Shown piece by piece: positions 21,801 to 34,890 of a DNA stretch of 64,000 bases (position 1 is its first letter; each line of letters begins with the position of its first letter). A model generated the notes under the pieces. The model was given only the letters and a program-made list of their open reading frames with translations, ran no database searches and was not told the origin of the DNA. A program made the translations under genes and the position numbers. The DNA comes from Glebionis coronaria (Eukaryota; Streptophyta; Magnoliopsida; Asterales; Asteraceae): assembly GCA_025667525.1 (NCBI GenBank), contig CM046874.1, positions 282,892,880-282,956,879 of the forward strand, given 5' to 3'.

Positions 21801-22890
21801 TAGTTTGTTGAGGTGTCAAAGGTGGAATTGTGATCAAAGGGTCCAAAGTAAGCTTAGGATGTAAGCTGCTTGTGGGACGTTGGATTTCTCTGGCTATTTT
21901 GGCATCTTCTTCTTCTTTGTAGCAGGGCATGTCCCATGTGACATGTGTGGTGAGGTGGCAAATGATTTGGGAGTTCGGTTATGATTAAGATACCCTTAAT
22001 CATAATTCTGGAAAGATTTAGGGGCTAATTACAAGTAATTAGTAAACCTCTAATTATGTTCATACGGTGAATAGTGCATAGTTTAATCGTGTTTAGGATT
22101 TAAACATTTGTTTGGCGCGTGTTTTAGGATTAACTAATTAAATTAGTTATAAACTGGCCAAGTGGAAAGATGAGGTGGATGAATGGTGAAGGGTGATTGG
22201 TGGAAATCAGGTAGTGGGGCACGTGTCATGTGGTGAGAGGTCTAGGTAACTTTCCTTGTCTGCCCAATTCAGTCCCTCAATTCTTTAATTCCTTTCACTT
22301 GTAAATAAATCAACCAAAATTTGTTTTCCTTTGTATTTGAAGTTTCCAACTTCACACTTTTGCCCCAAATACTTTTCCAAAGTATTTTCAGGGGTATTTC
22401 TTGCCATTTGTTAATTCTTGAAGGGTTGTTTTGGCATTTTCTTCATAGTTAATGGTCTTGACTTGTATTGTTGACTTTTTGGAGGACTAGTATTGACAAG
22501 TCATAATTGTTGAGGGACCATTCTTGCCAATTCTTCAAAGTGGAGGGCCCTTTTTGTAAATTTGACAAACTTTAAGGACCAAACTTGTAATTATGAATAT
22601 ACAAGGGTTTAAAGTGTCAATTCTTCAATATTGGAGGACCCTTTTTGTATAATCTTCAAATCTTCAAGGGTTTTTCTTGAAAAATCTTCATTAGGGATTG
22701 GTTTATTGTGCGGCTTCGTTTCCCGTGTTCGTCTTTGTATGATTCTTGTGATCTTTTGTCATTTTCTCAATATCCGTACCTAAAATACACAAGTAACAAA
22801 CACAAGCATATATTTGGCCATTTTCATGATATTTAATGCATTTAAAGCCCTTTTTGGACGATGAGACTATGTATAAAAGCAGTCTCATCA
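18817..22890 (-). repeat. Element A 5' LTR, about 4.1 kb
   Basis: Starts tgatgtag and ends ctcatca on the plus strand, giving inverted termini TGATG...CATCA. Placement of the far end rests on these termini and on resemblance of the last 120 bp to C's LTR end (aaaatacac...aaacacaagcat). It is AT-rich with many aataagc/agcttatt motifs (19780-20120), a perfect 10-bp stem hairpin CTTAATGGGC/GCCCATTAAG (19805-19830), and repeated ggaggaccctttttgta motifs near 22480-22640. No ORF of note. Confidence 0.75.
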
Positions 22891-23291
22891 CAAACCAAAA
22901 TGGTCCGGTCCAACAAGGCATAATTGTCGGGTTTTTTGTAAACCGGACCAGACCAAGGATCAAATGTAACAAAAAGCATTTACCAGGGACCAGACCGAGA
23001 TACTTTTAGTCCGATCTGATCTTATTCGGTCTGGTTTTCTGTTGCAGACAATGCTGAGCCTTAAACACCGCATCCGTCAGCAACCTTACCCGCCGCCGTT
23101 GTAAACAACCAACCCCACACATCACCACCAACCAACACATCATAGTCACCACTAACCCCACCCACCAATCAGTACCACCACCACCCTTATCACCACTAAT
23201 TACCAAACCCATCATTATCTTATATAAATGTCACGCCCCCATCACCACCTAACATCGTCTTTGTCACCATTGTTACCCCGTGTTTGGCCAA
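22891..23291. other. Unassigned sequence between elements A and D
   Basis: The only stretch that may be older host DNA. The first half repeats ggtccggtcc / accggaccagacc-type words. 23100-23220 is a CCA/CAC-rich low-complexity tract. I see no ORF, RNA gene or transposon hallmark. It ends in ggcca (23287-23291), the expected left TSD of D. Confidence 0.5.
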
Positions 23292-23652
23292 TGAAAGTTA
23301 TAACTATGTCCCAGTCTTGATTTGATTTAAATTAGACTAAGTGTTATGTTTCGCTGATAGAGTACAATGACAGAGACAAGGACCAGCTGAAGACAAAGCC
23401 TCAGATGGCACACCAGAAACATTCAAGTGAAAGAGATAGTCAAAGAAGTCAAAGATTATTTGAAGACATACTCACCAGCCTTTATGGATAAGCTGGGATG
23501 TAGAAAGAATGTGTTGGTGTTCGAGGACCTCTGAGGTGGCAATACTCAAAGGTTACTCTAGACCCTTTGAAGACATGGCAAGTAGAGACTTACTTTATCT
23601 CTTTATGGTTTAGACGAGAGAATCTACTAAAGAAATTTGGGCGGGACAAAGT
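23292..23652 (+). repeat. Element D 5' LTR, first part
   Basis: 361 bp from the TGAAAGT terminus to the insertion point of E; its last five bases aaagt are E's left TSD. Confidence 0.75.
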
Positions 23653-26430
23653 TGTAACACCCCCACAAATGCTATGCGCAGCGGAACTACAACATTGGGT
23701 GCTACACAGTATTCATTGCACACAAGATATATCAAACGACGCTAAAAAGACGTCAACTTAAAACTTGAATTTAAAATTGTTAGATGATACATGTCCACGG
23801 TTTTTCCAACCCCAATTGGTACAACAGAGTTTAGCGTTTTCGGTATCTCAACCCAAGAATTTCAGTTTCACAACAACATTACATTTAAACTTAAAAATTG
23901 TTTAAGTAGAAAAGGGAGGAAAAACAAGCAGACTCCAAGCCATACACACAACATCCATCCCATGCACGCTCCATTCTACACTTCAGCGGTTACCTGAAAC
24001 ACATGCCAAAATTTTGGTCAACGAAAACGTTGAGTGGAATTCATAGGTTTTACAATTCATTTGAACGTATATAAAATAAAAACCATTCGTGATCATTTAT
24101 AGACTTGTCGATCAAACAATCTATATTCAGGATACTGACAATTGTGTTTAAGCTCATGACACTAATCCGTTAACTCAATCACCCGCGTAATAAATACCGG
24201 CGTGATTCAGATGAAACCAGTGCCCCTTCTAAAGGCATCAGTTGCAATTATACCTTATCTCTCATACAAGATAATCTACCGCAGAACTTACTCAACGTAC
24301 AGCTTCTCGGCTAGCATTGGGTCGTTAGCCCCGTAGTACTACAAATTGTATAAGCGGCTATTTCCCCCTACTCGAGGGCAGGACAATAGTTAATAGTTCA
24401 TGAATTTAGGGTCTTTTGCAACTTGGTACTCAACACAATTTCTAAGGCAACTTTCGGGTCTAACAATCATTCATGATATACGTTCCTTTTAAAAACTAGC
24501 ATGCATTTCCCTCGCGGGTAAAACAATTTGAAATAAATATAAGCGAGGCTATAAATTCACACCTTAGATATTAAGTAGTCGGTAGTTCGAGGGATGATCA
24601 CTGACGATGATACGGATGCCCGGGTAAATCAACACCTATCACAAATAACGCGTAATAAGTAATCTCATTTTAAATACCTTACGGTACTGTATAAAATACA
24701 TATATACTAGTCACTTAGGACAATTATAACTCACGCCAAAACAAAACAACAAGCATCACTCATTTTTACATCATTCGTTCTTATTATTTACGCTATCCAT
24801 TTTTATCCATTTTCGCCGGTACTTACCGAAAGTACGGGCTGTTTTACCATATTTAACCATACTTATAAAATTTGACAAAATTCTCAAAAATCCTATAAGA
24901 CCTGTAGATAACATGTTTTTAATCCCAATAAAAGTTTTTACTTCTACGACTCGTTACTTAACGCTTTTAAAAAACTACATTTTACGGGCTGAAATTGTAC
25001 TTCGACCAACTTTGACCTCTTTGACCCATTTGAAATGCACCTTTGACTTCTTTGACTCCTAAGTCAACTTATAGACTCATTTACACAGGTTTGTGACCAA
25101 ATTTTGACCCTTGACCATTTACCAATTCATACTTGTGGTCCTCGGGATTTGACTAAAACTATACATAAATTCGGATTATGAAAGTCCTCGTCTCCCGGTA
25201 CTCGATCTTTAAAACCTCATAACTTTTAGCTCGTTTTGAGTCACGGGCTCTACCTTATACCAAATTAAAGATAAAAAGACCCTCTATAACTACATTTAGT
25301 TTTCAAGACCTGTAGGAAAAATAATTTTTATGAAATGACCTCAAACTTTCTGCCTAAATTTTACTACACCAAAATCATGCTTAAACTCGATTCCAATCCT
25401 ACTAATCACCACTAGGCATCATCCTAAGCTTCCTTAATCACAACCAAACACAAATTTTCAGTCCTACCCCTATTGATCAACCAACCTCATAATCTAAAAT
25501 CAAAGAAAACAAACATGCAACCACTTAAACCTATTTAAAACATCACTAAACACAATGCCAAACACAAGATAATGCTCAAAATTCATCAACCACCATGGCT
25601 CCCCAAACACCCCCTTGTGCCGTGGGGTTTGGGTGACCAAATCACCACAACCAAATTGATTTTGGTGGGTTTTGTTGGTGATTATGCTTCCATTGTACAT
25701 GAATTTAACATGCATCCACACAATTGACCTCAAAAACGAATTTGAATGTTCTTGAAAATTTTTGGAAAATTTTTGTTAATGCATGTGTAATTAAACCATG
25801 GATTAACACTCACCAAGGGATTCTAAGAGGTGGTCTTAAGTTAGTTTTTGTGAAAACTCAAGAAAAATTGGTGGGATGGTGGTGGTTTGGTGTTTAGCCG
25901 TCGGCTAGAGGACAAGAGAGAGAGAGTGTTTGATTTTGTTTTTGTGAAATGTGTTTGTGTGTTTGTGTTTGTGCATTTTTGTGTGATTGGGAGGGACCAA
26001 ATTGCAAATAAAGGTTTCTTTTGGCCTTAAGTTAAAAACGTCCTTAAAACTTTGCGGGTTCGACTCACTAGTCAATTTTGAAAATTTTACGGGAGTCGGA
26101 AATCATCCCGAACACTCCAAAATATTTTTGGGATACTTTAAATGTACTCGGAAGGCTATAAAACTCACCCGACTCAACTTAACACGAATCGTAAGTAAAA
26201 TTCTCGAAAAATTACATTATCGATAAATCGTCAATAATTATGAAAATTTGGGCATCCATCGGGATCGTAATCGTCATCGTCCTTCTTGAATCGTCAAACG
26301 TAAAAATTATAACCTCGAACATCGGCTTTAACCAATATACTTATAAATATAGAAATTAAAATTTATTAAAAATTTCAAAAATTAGCGAAATTTAGGGTAA
26401 CGTTAATGACCTCGGTTCTAGGGTGTCACA
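23653..26430 (-). repeat. Element E 3' LTR
   Basis: 2778 bp. It holds the conserved LTR box on the minus strand (23992-24052), a 13-bp near-palindrome tagccgtcggcta and a (GA)n run near 25895-25925, which is a CT-rich patch on the element strand. Short ORFs in it recur unchanged in the other LTR only because the DNA is the same. Confidence 0.93.
23992..24052 (-). promoter_or_regulatory. Conserved LTR box with hairpin (copy in E 3' LTR)
   Basis: On the element strand: AAACCTATGAATTCCAC, then TCAACGTTTTCGTTGA (6-bp stem, 4-nt loop), then TTTCAGGT. The second copy is at 33062-33122. It corresponds to the boxes of B, F and G, with both stem arms changed in step. Confidence 0.6.
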
Positions 26431-26443
26431 TCCACCCCTCCTT
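26431..26443 (-). promoter_or_regulatory. Element E polypurine tract
   Basis: The element strand reads AAGGAGGGGTGGA directly before the 3' LTR, a strong plus-strand primer site. Confidence 0.8.
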
Positions 26444-26493
26444 AAAGAGAGCGACGTCCCGGCGCTCGCCTCTTCTTGTACTCACATTTCGTT

Positions 26494-29400
26494 CTACTGG
26501 AACAGATGAGGATACCTTTCCTTGAAAAAGTCCTCACGTTCCCAAGTGTATTCCGGTCCACGCTTAGAATTCCATCGGACCTTCACAATAGGAATCCTAC
26601 TACGCTTCAGCCGCTTGACCTCTCGGTCCATAATTTCCACAGGTTCTCCCACAAAATGCATTTTGTCGTCTAGTCGAATCTCGTCCAAAGGAATCACCAA
26701 TTCCTTATCCGCCAAACTCTTCTTCAGGTTCGATACGTGAAACGTGTCGTGAATAGCACTAAGTTCAGTCGGCAATTCTAATTTGTACGCTACTGGTCCA
26801 ATTCGTTCGACGATCTTAAATGGTCCTATATACCTCGGACTCAACTTTCCTTTCTTCCCAAAACGAATTACACCCTTCCACGGCGATACCTTGAGCATAA
26901 CCATATCTCCAACTTCAAACTCCAACGGTTTCCTTCGGTTATCGGCATAACTCTTCTGTCGGCTTCTCGCAGCAAGTAGTCGGTTCTTGATTTGCACAAT
27001 CTTCTCTGTCGTTTCTAAAACCATTTCGGGTCCAGTCAATTGACTTTCTCCCACTTCACTCCAACACACAGGCGATCTACACTTCCTTCCATACAATGCT
27101 TCGAACGGTGCTGCCTTGATACTCGCATGATAACTATTATTATACGAAAATTCCACCAGAGGCAAGTGGCGTTCCCAACTTCCTCCAAAATCAATCACGC
27201 ATGCTCGGAGCATGTCCTCCATCGTCTGAATAGTTCGTTCACTCTGGCCGTCAGTTTCCGGGTGATAAGCCGTACTTAAACTCAATTCAGTGCCCATCGC
27301 ACGTTGAAGCGATTTCCAAAATTCCGACGTAAATCTACTATCGCGATCCGAAATGATCGATAACGGCACTCCATGTCTACAGACGATCTCTTTCACGTAC
27401 ACACTGGCGAGCTTTTCCATGCTGTCTGTTTTCTTCATAGGTAAGAAATGAGCAGATTTCGTTAACCTATCCACAATTACCCATATCATATCACATCCAC
27501 TAGGAGTCCTAGGTAAACCCGTCACGAAATCCATAGCGATTTTCTCCCATTTCCATTCTGGGATCTCTGGTTGTACCAACAATCCAGATGGTTTCTTATG
27601 TTCTGCTTGAACCTTCGCGCAAGTCAAACACTTACTAACGTAACGAGCAATATCCGCCTTCATATTCGGCCACCAATAAACTTTCTTCAGGTCGTGATAC
27701 ATTTTATCCGATCCAGGATGTATCGAATACTTCGACTTATGCGACTCGTTCATAACCAATTCTCGAACTCCAGGCTTTCCTTCCTCAGATGAACACAACG
27801 GTAACCAAATCCGATTCTCAAAATATCTCAGTCCGTCTGACCCAATCACGAAAAGAGGTTTCAACATTCGTCCCAAGTTCTCAGCTTCAACATTCCCTTT
27901 CATTAGTCCTCTCTCCTGAGCCTTCAGTATAGTTTCGGTTAAGTCAACGCTCTCAGTCATCACTAATGCTCTAACCTTCAAAGGTTTCTCCCGTTCCTTC
28001 CTACTCAGTGCATCCGCTACAACATTCGCCTTGCCAGGGTGGTAGCGTATTTCGCAGTCGTAATCACTTAGTAGTTCAACCCATCGTCTTTGTCGCATAT
28101 TCAACTCCTTTTGATCTAAAATGTGCTGCAAACTCTTGTGGTCAGTGAATACAACACACTTCGTCCCATACAAATAATGTCTCCACAGCTTCAACGCAAA
28201 AACTACAGCTCCTAATTCCAAATCGTGCGTCGTGTAGTTCTCCTCATTCTTCCTCAGTTGCCTCGACGCGTAAGCTATCACCTTTTCACGTTGCATCAAT
28301 ACCGCTCCATAACCCTTACGAGACGCATCACAATACACTACGAAGTCCTCGGTTCCTTCAGGCAATGACAATATCGGTGCGGAACATAACTTATCCTTAA
28401 GCGTTTTGAAAGCGAGTTCTTCCTCATTTCCCCATTCATACACCCTATTCTTTTCGGTAAGCCTTGTCAATGGTTTTGCAATCAATGAAAATCCTTCAAT
28501 GAACCTTCGATAATACCCAGCTAAACCAAGGAATTGTCGAACTTCAGTCGGCGTTGTCGGTGCTGACCATTCCCTGATCGCTTCGACCTTGGCGGGATCC
28601 ACACGAACTCCCTTACTATCAATCACGTGACCTAGGAACTGCACTGATTCCAACCAAAACTCACACTTCGAGAATTTTGCATACAGCTTCTCCCTCCTTA
28701 ACAACTCCAAAATCTTCCTCAGGTGCTTCTCGTGCTCCTCCTTACTCTTAGAGTAAATCAGTATATCATCGATGAAAACAATAACAAACTTATCCAGATA
28801 CGGCTTGCACACGCGATTCATGAGGTCCATGAACACAGCAGGCGCGTTCGTCAACCCAAACGGCATCACTCGAAATTCAAAGTGTCCATACCGCGTACGA
28901 AAGGCGGTTACAGGGATATCCTCCTCTCTTACACGCAGTTGATGATACCCTGATCTTAAATCAATCTTTGAGTATACACTGGAACCTTGCAATTGATCAA
29001 ATAAATCGTCAATCCTCGGCAATGGGTACCGATTCTTAACCGTCAGCTTATTGAGTTCCCTATAGTCAATACACATCCGAAACGAACCATCTTTCTTCTT
29101 CACAAACAACACTGGCGCTCCCCAAGGTGATGAGCTCGGCCTAATAAATCCTTTGTCCATCAATTCTTTCAGTTGATCCGATAATTCCTTTAACTCGGAT
29201 GGTGCTAAGCGATAAGGTGCACGCGCAACCGGCGCAGCTCCTGGCACTAAATCAATTCGAAACTCGACCTCACGGGCAGGCGGTAAACCCGGCAACTCGT
29301 CTGGAAAAACTTCCGGATACTCGCAAATAACTGGTACCTCTTCAATCCTCGCCTCTAACTCACCATCACTCGAAACTTGTGCCAAAAACACATCGCATCC

Positions 29401-30939
29401 GTTCTCTACGTACTTCATCATTTTCAAACAGGAAATCACTTTCAAACGAGAAGTGCATTCGTCTCCCTTCACCGTCAAAACTTTATTCCGCAACGGAATC
29501 TGAACCAATCTCTCGCCACAGACGATCATAGCACTGTGCGCCATTAGCCAATCCATTCCCACAATCACGTCAAACGATCCTAGCTCTATAGGCATCAAGT
29601 CGATTTTAAAAGCGTAATTTCCTAACTTCAAGGTACACCCTCTCAGTATAGAATTCGTACTAACAATTTTTCCATCGGCTAACTCAACGTTATAACTAGT
29701 CGCTAACAACACCGGTTTTCTATCGATATGACGACTAAATTTAACATCTACAAAACTCTTGTCGGAGCCAGAATCAAACAAAATACTAGCATAACAAGCG
29801 TCTAGCAAAAACGTACCGGTAACCACATTAGGACCCTGTGGTTTATCAGCCGTTCCCACTTGATACACAGCAGCCGCATTATTACCTCCCCGCTTGTTTC
29901 CTGCCTTCGGGCAATTCACTTGCACATGACCTCTCTCTCCACAACCATAACATCCCCTCATTCTGATAGCATTCGCCCCTGTGGCTACTCCTCCCGTTCG
30001 GCAACCAGACGTCCTATGACCTGCTTTCCCACATTTGCCGCATGCAGGCGGGCAATTTCCAACATGGTACAAATTGCACCTACCACAATGGGGATTCACT
30101 TTTACTCCTCTAGGGTTCGTCACTGCCCTCATCCCTTCATTCCTTCTCTGGTTAAACTGCTGATTTCGGTTCGGACCATGGTTGTTTCGATTCCCACCTC
30201 GGTTCTGGCCCTGGGATTGGTTGCTTTGTGCCGCTTCCCATTTCCTCTTGTTCCCTTCAGCAATGGAGTTCTGCTTGTCCTGGAGCTTGACGTCCATCAA
30301 TGCGTGAGCCATCTGGACCGCTTCATCAAACGACCCAGGTTTTGACGAAGTTGTTTCACCTTTGATATTGCTAGATAAACCCTTAATGTACTGCTTCATC
30401 TTCTTGGCATCATTGGCAAAAACATCTGGACACAAAAGGCTTAATTCATTAAACCTCCTAGTGTAGGCAGTGATATCGTTGTTCTTCAAGGTCAAGTGCC
30501 TCAACTCATCCTCTAATTGCCCCAATTCCTCTTCCGGGCAAAACTTCTTAGTCAACAGAGCTTTTGTCGCATTCCACGTCCTTGCATTCGCTACAGCCAA
30601 TCCAACCGTGGCTACCTGAGTATTCCACCAACTTAACGCATCATCAAGAAACGTAGCAGCCGCAAACTTCACTTTGTCCGCTTCTGCACAACCGCTGATC
30701 TCAAAAGTACTTTCAACCTTTTCCAACCATCGTCTAAGTTCTAAAGCTCCACCCGTTCCACGGAACTGCGTGGGACCGCATTTCATAAAACTAGAATAGG
30801 TACACACTCTCGGGGCTTGCTGTCTCCCCGCGTTCCTTCCCTGGTCCTGATTTCTCCCGGCTCGGTCCGCTTCCAGCGCATTTGCTATAGCTTCCTGAAT
30901 CATTGTGTTAACACGATCGGCGGTCAACTTTGGAGGCAT
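26494..30939 (-). CDS. Gag-Pol polyprotein with chromodomain (element E), intact
   Basis: Numbered from an upstream Met at 30966 (1490 aa); Met10 ([10 protein letters not shown]) is the more likely start and resembles G's MPPTRIRG. Gag domain about 55-235; zinc-binding [30 protein letters not shown] and [14 protein letters not shown] (294-352); protease FDSGSDKSF (397-405); RT about 590-760 with VFIDDIL (FIDD 731-734); RNase H with DAS, DHK and ADALSR; integrase HHCC about 1075-1116, then D1146, D1207, E1243 (D,D35E); C-terminal chromodomain about 1440-1488 ending [12 protein letters not shown]. Chromodomains are known to direct integration toward heterochromatin. No stop or frameshift; all catalytic residues seen are present. 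Confidence 0.95.
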   Translation of the reverse strand: MPPKLTADRVNTMIQEAIANALEADRAGRNQDQGRNAGRQQAPRVCTYSSFMKCGPTQFRGTGGALELRRWLEKVESTFEISGCAEADKVKFAAATFLDDALSWWNTQVATVGLAVANARTWNATKALLTKKFCPEEELGQLEDELRHLTLKNNDITAYTRRFNELSLLCPDVFANDAKKMKQYIKGLSSNIKGETTSSKPGSFDEAVQMAHALMDVKLQDKQNSIAEGNKRKWEAAQSNQSQGQNRGGNRNNHGPNRNQQFNQRRNEGMRAVTNPRGVKVNPHCGRCNLYHVGNCPPACGKCGKAGHRTSGCRTGGVATGANAIRMRGCYGCGERGHVQVNCPKAGNKRGGNNAAAVYQVGTADKPQGPNVVTGTFLLDACYASILFDSGSDKSFVDVKFSRHIDRKPVLLATSYNVELADGKIVSTNSILRGCTLKLGNYAFKIDLMPIELGSFDVIVGMDWLMAHSAMIVCGERLVQIPLRNKVLTVKGDECTSRLKVISCLKMMKYVENGCDVFLAQVSSDGELEARIEEVPVICEYPEVFPDELPGLPPAREVEFRIDLVPGAAPVARAPYRLAPSELKELSDQLKELMDKGFIRPSSSPWGAPVLFVKKKDGSFRMCIDYRELNKLTVKNRYPLPRIDDLFDQLQGSSVYSKIDLRSGYHQLRVREEDIPVTAFRTRYGHFEFRVMPFGLTNAPAVFMDLMNRVCKPYLDKFVIVFIDDILIYSKSKEEHEKHLRKILELLRREKLYAKFSKCEFWLESVQFLGHVIDSKGVRVDPAKVEAIREWSAPTTPTEVRQFLGLAGYYRRFIEGFSLIAKPLTRLTEKNRVYEWGNEEELAFKTLKDKLCSAPILSLPEGTEDFVVYCDASRKGYGAVLMQREKVIAYASRQLRKNEENYTTHDLELGAVVFALKLWRHYLYGTKCVVFTDHKSLQHILDQKELNMRQRRWVELLSDYDCEIRYHPGKANVVADALSRKEREKPLKVRALVMTESVDLTETILKAQERGLMKGNVEAENLGRMLKPLFVIGSDGLRYFENRIWLPLCSSEEGKPGVRELVMNESHKSKYSIHPGSDKMYHDLKKVYWWPNMKADIARYVSKCLTCAKVQAEHKKPSGLLVQPEIPEWKWEKIAMDFVTGLPRTPSGCDMIWVIVDRLTKSAHFLPMKKTDSMEKLASVYVKEIVCRHGVPLSIISDRDSRFTSEFWKSLQRAMGTELSLSTAYHPETDGQSERTIQTMEDMLRACVIDFGGSWERHLPLVEFSYNNSYHASIKAAPFEALYGRKCRSPVCWSEVGESQLTGPEMVLETTEKIVQIKNRLLAARSRQKSYADNRRKPLEFEVGDMVMLKVSPWKGVIRFGKKGKLSPRYIGPFKIVERIGPVAYKLELPTELSAIHDTFHVSNLKKSLADKELVIPLDEIRLDDKMHFVGEPVEIMDREVKRLKRSRIPIVKVRWNSKRGPEYTWEREDFFKERYPHLFQ

Positions 30940-31278
30940 GGTGTTATCGAATATCTCTTTCTGCAAGACAGGGAAAATAGAAAAACAATGTAAGTATACA
31001 TATCAAGTTTCCGAGACATAATATACATACAACGACACATCACTACGGAGTTACTTATATTCATCAATTCACATCACAAAAGATCAAATTTAAGACATAT
31101 CACAGATCATGAAAGGTAACACAGATTGTATTGATAATTAACCAAAATTGTGACAAGTATTGCCACTACAATCGTTCACCACAAAACTCAAGTACTTAAG
31201 TTTCTCGTCATAATGCCATCATACAAAAGTCTAAAACAGTTCTATTACAATGATCAAAGAAAAATACAAAATAAGTAA
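30940..31278 (-). other. Element E gap between upstream ORF and gag
   Basis: About 340 bp, AT-rich, no ORF. The separation argues that gag is reached by a spliced RNA, reinitiation or a second promoter; the sequence does not say which. Confidence 0.6.
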
Positions 31279-32322
31279 CTAGGCATGTGGTGATCCACAC
31301 GGCCTCTTGGATGGCGGCTCGTCATCATCTTCCTCGGGTTCCTCATCACTATCGTCCTCATCCACATCATCCATTTTTCTCTTTCCTTTGTCATCCGGCC
31401 CACATTCCGTCTCCTTTTTCGTCCCTGATGTGGATCCACACTCAATCGCTACCTGACTTCCCACCGTAATACAAGCACCTCTAGTAGGCGGCTGAATCAT
31501 GAAGTCATTAGCCTCCATCTCCAAATCGTCCACGAATCTCCAATCCGGGGGCAATGATGCTCTAACTCGATGCTCCCAACTCTGCATCCTTGACAACCTC
31601 ACTTGATCCTCTCTAACACGGTCAAGACTAGCGCTTAAATTTGCAACCATCGATCTTAGACTGTTGATGTCACTTTTGTTCACATTTCCATCATACTCAA
31701 TTCTTGCAGTCCTTTCCAACAGTCTTTGATGTTCCCTTTCATTCTTATCAAACCTCTTAATTACCCGGGTCTCAACTATAAACCGCTCATACATCAACCT
31801 CTCCATCCTCCTCAAACGACCTGCGGGATCCCAGTAGTGTCTTGGTCTCGGAAAGTAGACCCTTGCAATATTCTCATGAATCGATGGCGACTTGGATGAT
31901 TTGCTGGACTCTCCACTGCTCCCATTGCTTACTCGAACAATTCTTGGCACTGTTCTCAAATAGTCCTTACAATTGTCCATCGGGCGATTAAAGGGTTGCT
32001 GCTCATATCGACCGGTTGGTGGTACTTCATAACCCTTTGGCGAATTCGGAGATTGAAACAAATCTGGTTCGGTCTGGCCTACAGCATTCTCGGGAATGCC
32101 ATCATCCATTAGCTCCTCGGGCTCTTCTTCAGAATCCTCACTCTCGTCACTACTAATGCTAAAATTATCCACCTCACTTTCGTCATTGTCGTTTTCCGGC
32201 CCTATTTCCTCTTCTGGAGCGATCCATCCATTATCATTGTCCGGCGGGTTCGGAGGGAACGGTCCCCCTTCGTGACCTACGACGTAATCGTTTCCATTAT
32301 CATTAGGCGGTACCTCGGCCAT
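31279..32322 (-). CDS. Extra ORF upstream of gag (element E), acidic coiled-coil protein
   Basis: Numbered from Met at 32355 (358 aa); the Met at 32322 (MAEVPPNDNGNDY) is an equally good start. An acidic disordered N-half (EEEIGPENDNDESEVDNF, DESEDSEEEPEELMDD) is followed by a basic PRPRHYWDPAGRLRRMERL patch, a heptad-like helical region about 180-257 (LRSMVANLSASLDRVRED), and a C-terminal acidic/basic tail with GKRKMDD and PPSKRP, which resemble nuclear localisation signals. No family recognised. F has an ORF of the same place and architecture but with little sequence likeness. It is open in a young element, so probably expressed. Confidence 0.75.
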   Translation of the reverse strand: MAEVPPNDNGNDYVVGHEGGPFPPNPPDNDNGWIAPEEEIGPENDNDESEVDNFSISSDESEDSEEEPEELMDDGIPENAVGQTEPDLFQSPNSPKGYEVPPTGRYEQQPFNRPMDNCKDYLRTVPRIVRVSNGSSGESSKSSKSPSIHENIARVYFPRPRHYWDPAGRLRRMERLMYERFIVETRVIKRFDKNEREHQRLLERTARIEYDGNVNKSDINSLRSMVANLSASLDRVREDQVRLSRMQSWEHRVRASLPPDWRFVDDLEMEANDFMIQPPTRGACITVGSQVAIECGSTSGTKKETECGPDDKGKRKMDDVDEDDSDEEPEEDDDEPPSKRPCGSPHA

Positions 32323-32715
32323 TCCTGCAATAACAGCGAATTTCGGAGGGTACATAAGTAATTATACAATATTTATAAATACATGCATGCAAATGCAATG
32401 CAAAGGTGGTACATATGCCCGAAATGTAATAATATGATGCTCATGCATGATTAATACAAAAATTACGATGTCGGATATTCCACGTATAATTCAACGTCTA
32501 CATATAGTAATTCCCATACTTACGTAATAATTACCCACATATATACTTCAACTCAAAAGTATACGTCAAATGCCATAAATACAACAATAAATCTTACCGG
32601 AGCCATGCAGGATAGTTGTGTGTGCTTGGACCATTTCTTACGACACCAAAAGTTATAGTTTAGGATTTTCAAAAACGACCTAGTTCTCTATAACTCATGG
32701 CTCTGATTACCAATC
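32323..32715 (-). other. Element E leader
   Basis: Non-coding region between the 5' LTR and the extra ORF. It contains the PBS and a stem with arms CTATAACT/AGTTATAG (32688-32695 and 32651-32658) immediately after it; the same arms occur in F and G. Confidence 0.7.
32699..32712 (-). promoter_or_regulatory. Element E primer-binding site (Met-tRNA type)
   Basis: The element strand reads TGGTAATCAGAGCC three bases inside the LTR. It matches the initiator-tRNA-Met complement TGGTATCAGAGCC except for one extra A. Confidence 0.75.
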
Positions 32716-33733
32716 TGTAACACCCCCACAAATGCTATGCGCAGCGGAACTACAACATTGGGTGCTACACAGTATTCATTGCACACAAGATATATCAAAC
32801 GATGCTAAAAAGACGTCAACTTAAAACTTGAATTTAAAATTGTTAGATGATACATGTCCACGGTTTTTCCAACCCCAATTGGTACAACAGAGTTTAGCGT
32901 TTTCGGTCCCCATGAATCTCAACCCAAGAATTTCAGTTTCACAACAACATTACATTTAAACTTAAAAATTGTTTAAGTAGAAAAGGGAGGAAAAACAAGC
33001 AGACTCCAAGCCATACACACAACATCCATCCCATGCACGCTCCATTTTACACTTCAGCGGTTACCTGAAACACATGCCAAAATTTTGGTCAACGAAAACG
33101 TTGAGTGGAATTCATAGGTTTTACAATTCATTTGAACGTATATAAAATAAAAACCATTCGTGATCATTTATAGACTTGTCGATCAAACAATCTATATTCA
33201 GGATACTGACAGTTGTGTTTAAGCTCATGACACTAATCCGTTAACTCAATCACCCGCGTAATAAATACCGGCGTGATTCAGATGAAACCAGTGCCCCTTC
33301 TAAAGGCATCAGTTGCAATTATACCTTATCTCTCATACAAGATAATCTACCGCAGAACTTACTCAACGTACAGCTTCTCGGCTAGCATTGGGTCGTTAGC
33401 CCCGTAGTACTACAAATTGTATAAGCGGCTATTTCCCCCTACTCGAGGGTAGGACAATAGTTAATAGTTCATGAATTTAGGGTCTTTTGCAACTTGGTAC
33501 TCAACACAATTTCTAAGGCAACTTTCGGGTCTAACAATCATTCATGATATACGTTCCTTTTAAAAACTAGCATGCATTTCCCTCGCGGGTAAAACAATTT
33601 GAAATAAATATAAGCGAGGCTATAAATTCACACCTTAGATATTAAGTAGTCGGTAGTTCGAGGGATGATCACTGACGATGATACGGATGCCCAGGTAAAT
33701 CAACACCTATCACAAATAACGCGTAATAAGTAA
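32716..33733 (-). repeat. Element E 5' LTR, left part (interrupted by F)
   Basis: Starts TGTAACACCCCC like the 3' LTR and breaks off at agtaa, F's TSD. It continues at 46619. The two parts total 2786 bp, matching the 3' LTR plus its 8-bp indel. Confidence 0.93.
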
Positions 33734-34693
33734 TGTGACATTCGTCAAATTTCCATCATTTAATTTTTCATGTAGTACGAGTATTTTAACTGTTTACCGA
33801 CTAATTGTCGTCATGAACGTGTTAATTGTTTTGCTTTGCGGACAAAGCCCTTTTTAGGGAGAGCATATGTAAGATCTCAATGTTTCGCGATTATTAAGTT
33901 GTATGCAATACACAAGTTTGTGAACGTTTTATGTTTTGCCGTACGTCTATTTGTTATAGTTATTAAGTTTTCGTGACGTCTCGCACAATTGTTTTGTTTT
34001 GGGATCGTATGCTAAACGGTTTTGCTGTCGTGTTTATTCAGTCGCGTCTAAACCTAAACACTGTGAACCCGAGTCGAGTGTATAAGCTATCACAGCAAGT
34101 GTACATATACTGAATATAAAACCTTCATTTATATTACCAAGCTTGTCATACAAGGGTCTCAAAAATCAGTCACATGTCTAAACCTACATATAAACTTTAT
34201 AGTTTATTTGCCCCACTAAAGGACAGCACATTTGCCTAGTTTACCCCTTTTGGGTATATCACAAGTTAACATTTCCAGATTTACACTAACCCTAGACTAA
34301 CTATACAAGTTTATATACAAACCCAAAGTATTATCCAATGTCCAAATACAAATTATCTCAGTCCAAAATACAAACATCAAAAATCTGCACAAGTCTTCAC
34401 AATACAACTCCTGGATAGAAGTTTTGGTCCAGCCAACCCACACGTCCCGTCCGAACCTGCACAACCAAGAGTCTTCATCCCGTCCGAACCTGCAAAACCG
34501 AACGTAGCATCCCCATTGTGAGTCTTTTGTCTTTTTCGTCTTTCTTTTGAAGTCTAGATGTGCTTGTTTGTACGAACCTACGAATAAACGAAACAATGGT
34601 TAGTCATTGTAATGGACTTATACTTTTATACTAAACACTGAAAAATTGTTAAACTTTTTAAATGCAAACATGTTATGTTATTGCTTTTCTGTC

Positions 34694-34890
34694 AACCAAA
34701 CCGAGACCCAATTTAAACCAAACCGAGACCCAATTTAGACCAAACCGAGACCCGATTGAGACCAAACCGAGACCCAACTTAGAACCAAACCGAGATCCAT
34801 GTTCAACCAAATCAAGACCCAATCAAGAACCAAACCGAGACCCAATTTAGAACCAAACCGAGACCCATGTCCAACCAAACCGAGAACCTA
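34694..34890 (+). repeat. Short tandem repeat aaccaaaccgagaccc, F 5' LTR
   Basis: About nine units of roughly 18-24 bp with core ccaaaccgagaccc and variable tails (aattta, gattga, aactta, atgttc). The identical array lies in the other LTR at 44354-44550. It creates an artefactual ORF (PNRDPIETKPRPN). Confidence 0.9.

Larger units (their letters stand above)
1..22890 (-). mobile_element. Element A: Athila-like Ty3/gypsy retrotransposon, left end outside window
   Basis: Reading the minus strand, the order is 5' LTR (18817-22890), tRNA-Asp-type PBS, leader, gag, protease, RT, RNase H, integrase and 3' spacer; the 3' LTR lies left of base 1. The RT signature [16 protein letters not shown] with FMDDFSVFG and the protease DLGASINLMP are typical of the Athila lineage. 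Two later insertions split it: solo LTR B in the protease-RT linker and element C in the leader. Several frameshifts and a lost integrase aspartate make it non-functional. The sequence right of the LTR, caaac (22891-22895), is the expected right TSD, but its left partner is out of view. Confidence 0.9.

Noticed and set aside
23006..23215. A possible small host gene in the gap between A and D
   Set aside because: Low-complexity CCA-rich sequence; the predicted protein is Gly/Val/Trp-rich with no start context, splice pattern or recognisable motif.
23641..24663. Tandem duplication of a host segment (23653-24663 repeated at 32716)
   Set aside because: Explained fully as the two LTRs of element E, with TSD aaagt.
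25500..26226. Repeated small ORFs (77 and 79 codons) in both LTRs of E
   Set aside because: LTR copies; no similarity to known proteins and differing ends caused by neutral changes.
34297..34850. Duplicated ORFs in F's LTRs (also 43957-44510)
   Set aside because: Present twice only because the two LTRs are copies; composed of simple repeat and leader-like sequence, no start context or homology.
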